64,000 nucleotides of DNA from JBFWVR01 sp050246635 (lineage in GTDB: Bacteria; Acidobacteriota; Vicinamibacteria; Vicinamibacterales; UBA2999), in NCBI GenBank assembly GCA_050246635.1, contig JBFWVR010000004.1, positions 372,001-436,000 of the forward strand, read 5' to 3'. How positions within the stretch are numbered: the stretch's first letter is position 1; each line of letters starts with the position of its first letter. The translations under genes were made by a program, and so were the position numbers. Shown one piece after another: positions 56,878-64,000 of the stretch. Under the pieces are notes generated by a model. That model saw only the letters and a list, made by a program, of their open reading frames with translations, had not been told where the DNA came from and searched no databases.

Positions 56878-57885
56878 ATGAACGACGATCGCAGGACGTT
56901 TCTCAAGGTGGCGGGGCTGGCTGGCGCCGGTCTGGCCATGGAGGCGATGGGCGGGGCGCCCGCGTTCGCCGCGCAGCCGACGCAGCTCCGCATGATCGAC
57001 ACGCCGGTGCTGACGATTGGGTGCGAGGTGAGCGGCCCAGCGTCGGGCGTGCCGGTGATGTTGCTCCACGGCTTCCCGGACGACGTGCACGCGTGGGACC
57101 GCGTCGCGGATCAGCTGGCCGCCGCGGGACACCGGGTGATCGTCCCGTACCTCCGGGGCTATGGCCCCACGCGCTTCCGCGACCCCGCCGCTCCCAAGAT
57201 GGCGGAGCAGGCGGCGATCGGCCAGGACGTGATCGATCTGGCCGACGCGATGGGGCTCGACCGGTTCGTCGTCTGCGGGTTCGACTGGGGCGGGCGCGCC
57301 GCCTCCATTGCGGCGGCGTTGAACCCCGACCGCATCCGCGCGGCGGTGCTCATCGGCGGCTACTCGGTCCAGAACACGGTGACGCGGTCGGTCGGCGGCG
57401 GCTCGCCGGCCGGCCTCGAGCGCGCCTGGTACCAGTGGTACTTCAACACCGAGGACGGCCGCCTCGGCCTCGAGAAGAACCGCCATGAGATCTGCAAGTA
57501 CCTCTGGCAGACGTGGTCGCCCACCTGGCATTTCTCGGACGACGTCTACAACGAGACCGCGCCGTCGTTCGACAATCCCGAGTTCGTGCCGGTGGTGATC
57601 CACTCCTACCGGCACCGGCACCTCAATGCGCCCGGGGAGCCGCGTTTCGAGGCCGTCGAGCGCCGCCTGGCCGAGCGCCCGCCGGTGCAGGCCCCGGTGA
57701 TTGTGCTGAACGGCGCAGACGACCCGTTCTCCCCGCCGCCGGGTGGCATCACCGAACGTGATCGTGCCGTGATGCCGAACATCGTGGACAAGCGCATGAT
57801 CCCGGCTGCCGGCCACTTCATGCCCCGCGAACAGCCGGCGTCGGTGTCGAAGGCCGTGCTCGACGTGCTGGCGGCCGCGAAATAG
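56878..57885 (+). CDS. TAT-exported epoxide-hydrolase-like alpha/beta hydrolase
   Basis: A 335-residue protein with a twin-arginine leader (NDDRRTFLKVAGLAGAGLAM). The alpha/beta hydrolase domain has the oxyanion motif LLHGFPDDVHAWD, the nucleophile aspartate in VCGFDWGGRAAS and a catalytic histidine in PAAGHFMPREQP. An aspartate nucleophile (FDWGG) places it with epoxide hydrolases and haloalkane dehalogenases. Export by TAT suggests a folded periplasmic enzyme. Upstream GGAGAGAG-like sequence serves as ribosome-binding site. Confidence 0.87.
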   Translation: MNDDRRTFLKVAGLAGAGLAMEAMGGAPAFAAQPTQLRMIDTPVLTIGCEVSGPASGVPVMLLHGFPDDVHAWDRVADQLAAAGHRVIVPYLRGYGPTRFRDPAAPKMAEQAAIGQDVIDLADAMGLDRFVVCGFDWGGRAASIAAALNPDRIRAAVLIGGYSVQNTVTRSVGGGSPAGLERAWYQWYFNTEDGRLGLEKNRHEICKYLWQTWSPTWHFSDDVYNETAPSFDNPEFVPVVIHSYRHRHLNAPGEPRFEAVERRLAERPPVQAPVIVLNGADDPFSPPPGGITERDRAVMPNIVDKRMIPAAGHFMPREQPASVSKAVLDVLAAAK

Positions 57886-57909
57886 GGGAGAGCCTGAAAA
57901 CGGGGACAG

Positions 57910-57949
57910 ATCACCAGATCACCAGATCACCAGATCACGAGATCACCAG
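57910..57949. repeat. 8-bp tandem array ATCACCAG, 5 copies
   Basis: Five 8-base units, four exact and one ATCACGAG, directly before ATG 57950. The ATG follows as if it were the AT of a next unit plus G. A half-palindrome GAAAACGGGGACAG precedes the array. Confidence 0.9.
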
Positions 57950-58336
57950 ATGCGAAGGCTCATCAGCTCCGGCTCCACCTTCGAACGCGAGATCGGCTAC
58001 TCCCGCGCCGTCGTCGATGGCGAGTGGGTGTTCGTGGCGGGCACCACCGGCTTCGACTACGCCGCCATGACCATCGTGGACGACGTGTTGGGGCAGGCCG
58101 AACAGTGCCTGAAGAACATCGAGGCGGCGCTGGCCGAGGCCGGCGCCACGTTCGCCGACGTCGTCCGGGTGCACTACATCCTGCCCGATGCCGCCGACTT
58201 CCCGGCCTGCTGGCCCGCGCTGCGCCGTGCCTTCGGCGAGGTCCGCCCGGCGGCGACGATGATCGCCGCCGGTCTCTCGGATCCACGGATGAAGATCGAA
58301 ATCGAGGTCACGGCGCGCGTGAGACGCGATGGGTGA
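57950..58336 (+). CDS. RidA-family protein
   Basis: A 128-residue RidA/YjgF/UK114-family protein. The core motifs are FVAGTTGFDYAAMTIVDDVL, QCLKNIEAALAEAGATFADV, VVRVHYILPDAADFPACWPA and RPAATMIAAGLSDPRMKIEI; the arginine in VRPAATM is the one that binds imine intermediates. These enzymes hydrolyse reactive 2-aminoacrylate. There is no ribosome-binding site; the 8-bp array sits directly at the start codon. Confidence 0.9.
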   Translation: MRRLISSGSTFEREIGYSRAVVDGEWVFVAGTTGFDYAAMTIVDDVLGQAEQCLKNIEAALAEAGATFADVVRVHYILPDAADFPACWPALRRAFGEVRPAATMIAAGLSDPRMKIEIEVTARVRRDG

Positions 58337-58346
58337 GAGTGGGTCC

Positions 58347-58411
58347 CGAAAATGGGGACGGTCCCCTGTTCCGGCCGAAACAGGCGGAAAAGGCGACAGT
58401 CCCCATTTTCG
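58347..58411. repeat. REP-like element, 13-bp inverted arms
   Basis: Outer arms CGAAAATGGGGAC (58347-58359) and GTCCCCATTTTCG (58399-58411) pair perfectly. Inside are GGGGAC-G-GTCCCC and CCTGTT/AACAGG dyads. It lies just after the RidA gene. Such GGGGAC palindromes are common dispersed elements in bacteria. Confidence 0.75.
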
Positions 58412-58482
58412 AGATCACCAGATTCCAACACAGATCAGTAGATAGATCCCCACTTCCCCCGATCAACAGATCAGATCGACAA

Positions 58483-58538
58483 ATCACCAGATCACCAGAT
58501 CACCAGATCACCAGATCACCAGATCACCAGATCACCAG
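58483..58538. repeat. 8-bp tandem array ATCACCAG, 7 copies
   Basis: Seven exact copies of ATCACCAG followed by AT and then the GTG start at 58541. Degenerate GATC words precede it from 58412. It has the same unit as the array at 57910-57949, 530 bases upstream. Confidence 0.92.
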
Positions 58539-58540
58539 AT

Positions 58541-59281
58541 GTGACGTCCTTCCCCCTCGCCCTCGGCTTCGTCCTCATCCATCTCTTCGGCGGACGCCTC
58601 GTGTTCCTGGAAGGCCGGCCCCGCAGCCGCTGGCTGTCGGTCGCGGGGGGCATCTCGGTCGCTTACGTCTTCGTGCACGTGCTGCCGGAACTGGGCGAAG
58701 CGCAGGCGCGGCTGGGCGCGCACCTCGGGGTGGTGCCGTTCGTCGAACACCACGCCTACCTGATGGCGCTGCTCGGCCTCTCGGTGTTCTACGGCGTGGA
58801 GCGGCTGGTCGGGGCCACGCAGGCCGCGGGCCGGGTGCGTCAGGCCGTGGCGGCGCGGGCGAGCGAGTCCCCGTCCGGGCCGCTGGTCTTCTGGCTGCAC
58901 GTCGGCTCCTTTGCCGCCTACAACCTGCTCATCGGCTACCTGCTCGTGCACCGCGAGGACACGGCGCTCCAGAGCCAGGTCACCTACTTCGTCGCGATGG
59001 GCGTGCACTTCCTCGTGAACGACTTCGCCCTGCGTGAGGACCACCGCGCCACCTACACCCGCCTCGGTCGCTGGTGGCTGGCTGCGGCGATTGCCGCTGG
59101 CTGGGCGGTCGGGCTGGCGGTGGCCCTGTCGGGTCCGGCCGTCGATGCCCTGTTCGCATTCCTCGCCGGTGGTGTGCTGCTGAACGTGCTGAAGGAGGAA
59201 CTGCCGGAGGAGCAGAAGAGCCGGTTCTGGCCCTTTGCCGCCGGCGCCGCCGGTTACGCCCTGGTGCTGCTCGCGCTCTAG
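58541..59281 (+). CDS. ZIP-like membrane protein
   Basis: A 246-residue membrane protein with about eight helices. Metal-transporter-like motifs are YVFVHVLPELGEAQ (about residue 42), FVEHHAYLMALLG (about 67), MGVHFLVNDFALREDH (about 150) and VLKEELPEEQKSRFWPF near the C-terminus, as in ZIP-family proteins. GTG 58541 is the only plausible start, directly after the 8-bp array, and no ribosome-binding site is visible. Whether it transports zinc or iron is unknown. Confidence 0.75.
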   Translation: MTSFPLALGFVLIHLFGGRLVFLEGRPRSRWLSVAGGISVAYVFVHVLPELGEAQARLGAHLGVVPFVEHHAYLMALLGLSVFYGVERLVGATQAAGRVRQAVAARASESPSGPLVFWLHVGSFAAYNLLIGYLLVHREDTALQSQVTYFVAMGVHFLVNDFALREDHRATYTRLGRWWLAAAIAAGWAVGLAVALSGPAVDALFAFLAGGVLLNVLKEELPEEQKSRFWPFAAGAAGYALVLLAL

Positions 59282-59494
59282 AACCCACCTCAATCGTGGG
59301 GGCCGTCGCACCGATGGCGGCGAGGCGCCCGCCAGGCCAGGCGCGACGACCGCGAATACTTGGAGTATTTGAGGAAGGAGCAACGCCGCGAGGCGGGATG
59401 CATCGCCGGCCGAATGCCGGACCCATGTATGGAATGGGTTCCAGCGCGTGTCGATCCCGTCAGCGGCGAGAACCCACCAAGTCGACCGCCGCAG

Positions 59495-59555
59495 TAATCC
59501 GTGTAATCCGTGTAATCCGTGGATACCGTGGAATCCGTGGAATCCGTGGATTCTG

Positions 59556-59557
<2 letters not shown>
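59495..59557. repeat. 9-bp tandem array TAATCCGTG/GAATCCGTG, 7 copies
   Basis: Seven 9-base units, three TAATCCGTG, one GATACCGTG, two GAATCCGTG and a final GATTCTGCT that runs into the stop codon (TAG on the minus strand, 59556-59558) of the next gene. The core is TCCGTG. Confidence 0.88.
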
Positions 59558-60695
<1,138 letters not shown>

Positions 60696-60704
60696 TCCCG
60701 ACAC

Positions 60705-60710
60705 TATACT
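60705..60710 (+). promoter_or_regulatory. Candidate -10 element TATACT of a leaderless promoter
   Basis: TATACT is separated from ATG 60717 by only six bases, and the whole gap to the divergent gene is 21 bases. The +1 would fall at or next to the ATG, so the mRNA is probably leaderless. No -35 match to a consensus is obvious. Confidence 0.5.
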
Positions 60711-60716
60711 CTCGCC

Positions 60717-61946
60717 ATGAGACTCGCCGCCCTTCTCGCCGTGCTGACGGTCGCCGGCGGCCTGGCCGCCGACGCCGCGGCCCAGGAGCAGCCGATCACG
60801 ATCCGCGCGGCCGCGGCCTTCGACGGTCGCGGGAACACGATCGACCGGCCCGTGCTGACGATCCAGGATGGCCGGATCGTCCGCATCGAACCGGGCCGCT
60901 CCGGCCCAGTCACGTGGGATCTGGGCGATCGGACGCTGCTGCCCGGCCTGATCGACACGCACGTCCACCTGATCACCCACTTCGGGCGCGACGGCCGTGC
61001 GTCGAGTGAGGGCGAGACGCCGGCGCAGTCGATCCTCTACGAGGCCGAGAACGCCTGGACGACGCTGCAGGCCGGGTACACCACCGTGCAGAGCATCGGC
61101 ACGCCATCGGATGTCGACCTCCGCGAGGCGATCCGGCGAGGCGTGCTGCCGGGCCCGAGGCTGCTGACCTCGATCCGGCCCATCAACGAGAACACCGGCA
61201 CACCGGAGCAGATCCGGGCGTTCGTCCGGCAGCTCAAGGCCGACGGGGCGGACCTGGTCAAGCTCTTCGCATCCGCCAGCATCCGTGTCGGCGGCACGCA
61301 GACGATGACGGACGAGCAGATTGCGGCTGCCTGCGGCGAGGCCACGGCGGTCGGGCTGCGGTCCTGGGTCCACGCGCACGCGGCGAGTGCGATGCGGGCC
61401 GCGGCGCTGGCGGGCTGCACCACGGTGACGCACGGCAGCCAGGCGACCGACGAGGTCCTGCGGCTGATGGCCGAGCGTGGCACGTACTTCGAGCCGAACA
61501 TCGGCCTGGTCTCGCAGAACTACCTCGACAACAAGTCGCGGTATCTCGGCATCGGCAACTTCGACGAGGCCGGCTTCGCCTTCACCGAGAAGGGGATCCC
61601 CATGAAGCTCGAGATGTTCGGCCGCGCGCTGAAGATCCGCGGCCTCAAGCTGCTCATGGGCACCGACGCCGGCGCCGGCGCGCACGGCCGGAACGTGGAA
61701 GAGACGATCTACCGCGTGCTCACCGCCGACCAGCCCGCACGCGACGCGATCGTCCAGACGACGTCGCTCAATGCGGCGTCGCTCGGCCTCGGCGACCGGA
61801 TCGGCGCGCTGGCTCCCGGCATGGACGCCGACATCATTGCCGTGGACGGGGACCCGCTCCGCGACATCACGGTCCTCCGCCGCGTGGCCTTCGTGATGAA
61901 GGGCGGCACGGTCTACCGGCACGCGGGTCAGGCACCGGCCCGATGA
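60717..61946 (+). CDS. Secreted imidazolonepropionase-like amidohydrolase
   Basis: A 409-residue exported amidohydrolase. The signal peptide is MRLAALLAVLTVAGGLAADA. The motifs are LLPGLIDTHVHLITHFG (HxH, about residue 82), the metal-bridging lysine in GADLVKLFASASI (about 181), VHAHAASAMRAAALAG (about 221), TTVTHGSQ (about 240) and LMGTDAGAGAHGRN (Asp, about 320). This fits the Xaa-Pro dipeptidase/imidazolonepropionase-like group. It is followed by an exported asparaginase with a four-base overlap, so both act in periplasmic peptide or amide breakdown. Confidence 0.87.
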   Translation: MRLAALLAVLTVAGGLAADAAAQEQPITIRAAAAFDGRGNTIDRPVLTIQDGRIVRIEPGRSGPVTWDLGDRTLLPGLIDTHVHLITHFGRDGRASSEGETPAQSILYEAENAWTTLQAGYTTVQSIGTPSDVDLREAIRRGVLPGPRLLTSIRPINENTGTPEQIRAFVRQLKADGADLVKLFASASIRVGGTQTMTDEQIAAACGEATAVGLRSWVHAHAASAMRAAALAGCTTVTHGSQATDEVLRLMAERGTYFEPNIGLVSQNYLDNKSRYLGIGNFDEAGFAFTEKGIPMKLEMFGRALKIRGLKLLMGTDAGAGAHGRNVEETIYRVLTADQPARDAIVQTTSLNAASLGLGDRIGALAPGMDADIIAVDGDPLRDITVLRRVAFVMKGGTVYRHAGQAPAR

Positions 61947-62977
61947 CTCGCCTGTCGCGCGCGGCAACCGCGGGACTGATCGTGGCGGCGGCCGTCGCCG
62001 GCCTGGGGGCGCGGCAGGCCGCGACGCCGCGTGTGGCGGTCTTCACGACCGGCGGCACGATTGCGAGCCGGCCCGGCCAGTCGATGCAGGACGGCGCCAG
62101 CCTCATCGCCGCGGTGCCGGAGCTGGCCCGTCACGCCGAGCTGGCGGTGCGCGAGGTCACGCGCGTCGGGTCGTCGCAGATGACCCCGGCGCTCTGGCTT
62201 GCCCTGGCCAGTCACATCCGGGAGGCCCTCGCCGACCCCGGGCTCGCGGGCGTCGTCGTCACCCACGGTACGGACACGCTCGAGGACACCGCGTTCTTCC
62301 TGGACACGGTCTTCGCGGAGGAGCGCCCCATTGTCCTCACCGGGTCGATGCGGTCGTCCACCGAGATCTCCGCGGACGGGCCGGCCAACCTGCTCAATGC
62401 CGTCCGGGTGGCCACCGCGCCAGCCGCGCGGGGCATGGGGGTGCTCGTGTCGCTGGACGAGGCGATTGCCTCGGCGCGGGACGTGTGGAAGACCGAGAAC
62501 CGGCGCGTGGGCACCTTCCGGTCCCCGGAGCTCGGGTTCCTCGGATTCGTGGATCCGGATGGCGTCGTGTTCTACCGGCGCCCGGTTGCGCGTGGCGATG
62601 CGGCGCGCCGGTTCGACATCGCGGACCGGCAGGACCTGCCGGCGGTGCCGATCCTGACCGACTACCCGGGCTTCGATCCGGGCCTCATGGACGGCGTGCT
62701 CGCCCTCGAGCCCGGCGGCGTGGTCGTGGCGGCGTTTGCCGGCGGGCGGATGAGCGCCGGCGCCCGGGAGGCGATAGCCCGTGCCCTCGCCGCGGGCGTC
62801 CCCGTCGTCGTCTCGTCGCACGTGCCTGGCGGGCGTATCGTCGGCGATCCGAGGGGCGACCTGCGGGCGGTGCTGGCCCGGGACCTGCCGCCGAACAAGG
62901 CCAGGATCCTGCTCATGCTGGCGCTCACACGGACGCGCGATCGTGACGCGCTCCAGGCGATCTTCGACGCCCGCTAG
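61943..62977 (+). CDS. Exported type II L-asparaginase
   Basis: A 344-residue asparaginase with a signal peptide (AATAGLIVAAAVAGLGARQA). Both catalytic threonines are present: VFTTGGTIASRPG (about residue 40) and VVTHGTDTLEDTAFFLDTV (about 110), with KTENRRVGTFRSPELG later. It hydrolyses L-asparagine (and often glutamine) to aspartate and ammonia. ATG 61943 overlaps the amidohydrolase stop. Its TAG stop shares the palindrome CTAG with the stop of the convergent gene. Confidence 0.9.
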   Translation: MTRLSRAATAGLIVAAAVAGLGARQAATPRVAVFTTGGTIASRPGQSMQDGASLIAAVPELARHAELAVREVTRVGSSQMTPALWLALASHIREALADPGLAGVVVTHGTDTLEDTAFFLDTVFAEERPIVLTGSMRSSTEISADGPANLLNAVRVATAPAARGMGVLVSLDEAIASARDVWKTENRRVGTFRSPELGFLGFVDPDGVVFYRRPVARGDAARRFDIADRQDLPAVPILTDYPGFDPGLMDGVLALEPGGVVVAAFAGGRMSAGAREAIARALAAGVPVVVSSHVPGGRIVGDPRGDLRAVLARDLPPNKARILLMLALTRTRDRDALQAIFDAR

Positions 62978-63867
62978 CCGGCGGCGTCTGGCGCGTCGAG
63001 GAACTGGAGGATGCGCCTCGCCATGCCCGCCCGGAAGTCGTCGGTGAACGGCGGGCAGTGCATCGAGTCTGCGAGCAGCTCGGTCTCGGCCTGCGGCAGC
63101 AGCTCGCGGACGCGGTCGAGCAGCGGGCCCCCGGGGAAGGAGAGGTCACGGCCGGCACCGAAGGCGAGCACAGGCATGCGCACGCTCTCCAGGTCCGCCG
63201 GCGTGAAGAGCGGCGGCAGGCGGACGTCGAGGCGATATGAGCGCAGTGCATCACCGAAGAACGCCGTCCACATCGGCTCCGGCGTCGTGAACTGGTAACG
63301 CACGGCTGCCTGCAGCCGTGCGGACGAGGGACGGAGGCGGTACAGCAGGATCGGCCAGCCCACCCGGCGGAAAGCGGCCCAACCCATCCCGTTGACGATC
63401 CCGGCGGGCACCGCCAGCACGAGGCGGCGGATGCGGGCGGCGGCGACGGTGGCGGCCTTCAGCGCGACGAAACCGCCCCAGCTCACGCCGTAGAGGTCGA
63501 AGCGGCTCAGGCCAAGCCCCGCACACGCCTGCGCCGTCCACTGCCCATACGACGCATCGTCCAGCGGCAGGCGCGTGTCGGCGCTGGCGGCCGACTGGCC
63601 GATCACGTCGAGTGCGTAGACGCGCCGGTGCGCGAGCAGCGGCCCGAGCTCGGACAGCACATGGGCCGCCGACGCCAGGGCGCCGTGGAGGACGACGAGG
63701 GGCGGCGCGTCCGCGGGGCCCGCGACGAGCGCGCTCGTGTCGCCGAAGCTCGTGGTGACGACGTGCGGCTCGACGGGCGACGGGATCCGTTCGAGGAAAC
63801 GCTCGCGCCAGCGCTTGATGCGCTCCCGCTCGACGGGCGCCGTGAACATCGTGCTGCGGCTGGGCAT
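62974..63867 (-). CDS. Alpha/beta hydrolase
   Basis: A 297-residue alpha/beta hydrolase. The oxyanion segment is VVLHGALASAAHVLSELG, the nucleophile elbow is GVSWGG (about residue 135), an aspartate lies in FGAGRDLSFPGG and the catalytic histidine in DSMHCPPFTDDF. GGGAGG is 4 bases upstream of the start at 63867, which is preferred to longer frames. It resembles carboxylesterase-like proteins (YtxM/carboxylesterase group). Substrate unknown. Confidence 0.84.
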   Translation of the reverse strand: MPSRSTMFTAPVERERIKRWRERFLERIPSPVEPHVVTTSFGDTSALVAGPADAPPLVVLHGALASAAHVLSELGPLLAHRRVYALDVIGQSAASADTRLPLDDASYGQWTAQACAGLGLSRFDLYGVSWGGFVALKAATVAAARIRRLVLAVPAGIVNGMGWAAFRRVGWPILLYRLRPSSARLQAAVRYQFTTPEPMWTAFFGDALRSYRLDVRLPPLFTPADLESVRMPVLAFGAGRDLSFPGGPLLDRVRELLPQAETELLADSMHCPPFTDDFRAGMARRILQFLDAPDAAG

Positions 63868-63967
63868 GTCCCTCCCCGCGCCGGCCCCCGACCGGGCCGC
63901 GGCGCACCGGCCCATGATAGGCTGCGGAGCTGTTCCTTGTGGAGCCATCATCCCCGGAGGTCCTCAC

Positions 63968-64000
63968 ATGAGCGGGAAGAAGACGATTGCGGTGGTTGGA
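63968..64000 (+). CDS. Start of a Rossmann-fold gene (partial, runs off the window)
   Basis: ATG 63968 is preceded by GGAGG (63956-63960). The eleven visible codons give MSGKKTIAVVG, which is how NmrA-like or other NAD(P)-binding proteins usually begin. The glycine-rich loop would come directly after. The rest is outside the window. Confidence 0.65.
   Translation, partial: MSGKKTIAVVG

Overview
The window is a GC-rich bacterial chromosome segment with dense, short, mostly single-gene or two-to-three-gene transcription units. It carries no rRNA or tRNA gene that I can see and no phage or insertion-sequence transposase. The gene content suggests an Acidobacteriota-type soil bacterium, perhaps of the Vicinamibacteria group: four DinB-fold proteins, beta-propeller/amidohydrolase fusions, an FtsX-like permease remnant, DUF1697, DUF2164, DUF4199, DUF4396 and GerW-like proteins, several beta-lactamase-fold hydrolases, and acidobacterial-style short repeat arrays. 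This taxonomic call is inference from gene content.

Layout. 1-5 kb: an MntA/HepT-type toxin-antitoxin pair, a YdeI-like protein, an orphan DnaB-like ATPase followed by a collapsed MerB-like pseudogene, a GyrI-like protein, a small alpha/beta hydrolase, a DinB protein and an ankyrin lipoprotein. 5.1-8.4 kb: a large secreted beta-propeller plus amidohydrolase protein on the minus strand. 8.85-13.23 kb: the most striking region, an integron-type array of six gene cassettes in one orientation, each followed by an attC-like site. The cassettes encode a HEPN-like protein, a DUF4145 protein, a membrane protein with an overlapping proline-rich microprotein, a small membrane protein, a CxxC/HNH-like protein and a BrnT/BrnA toxin-antitoxin pair. 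No integrase is in the window, so the array looks like a CALIN (attC cluster lacking an integrase) or one end of a larger integron. A decayed reductase lies just beyond it.

13.6-34.8 kb: housekeeping and accessory metabolism (Rossmann protein, membrane proteins, Nudix-fold protein, toroid-fold protein, nitrilase, GerW, malate dehydrogenase-like protein, GAP-family exporter, serine hydrolase, DUF2161, a frameshifted aminoglycoside acetyltransferase-like gene, a J-domain protein, an NHL propeller, phosphoesterase, DinB proteins, and a GlxA-type regulator divergent from OsmC). 34.8-35.3 kb: a 37-copy, 13-bp minisatellite that fills a convergent intergenic gap. 35.3-51 kb: oxidoreductase, deaminase-like amidohydrolase, GNATs, DHFR-like protein, serine hydrolase, VOC proteins, a class D beta-lactamase, FAD monooxygenase, DUF4396, TMEM175-like channel, cupin and a frameshifted methyltransferase. 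51-64 kb: a large multidomain protein (helical repeats, Ig-like, transglutaminase-like, zinc ribbon), HAD phosphatase, GAF protein, subclass B3 metallo-beta-lactamase, DUF1697, epoxide hydrolase-like protein, RidA, ZIP-like protein, a class V aminotransferase-fold protein, and an amidohydrolase/asparaginase pair.

Two themes run across the window. First, short tandem repeats (8, 9 and 13 bp units) sit exactly at coding-sequence boundaries and often supply a start or stop codon. Second, many neighbouring genes overlap by ATGA or GTGA, which indicates translational coupling in small operons. Potential resistance functions are scattered (class D and B3 beta-lactamases, a broken AAC(3)-like gene, a phosphinothricin-type acetyltransferase) rather than clustered in a resistance island; none of them is in the cassette array.
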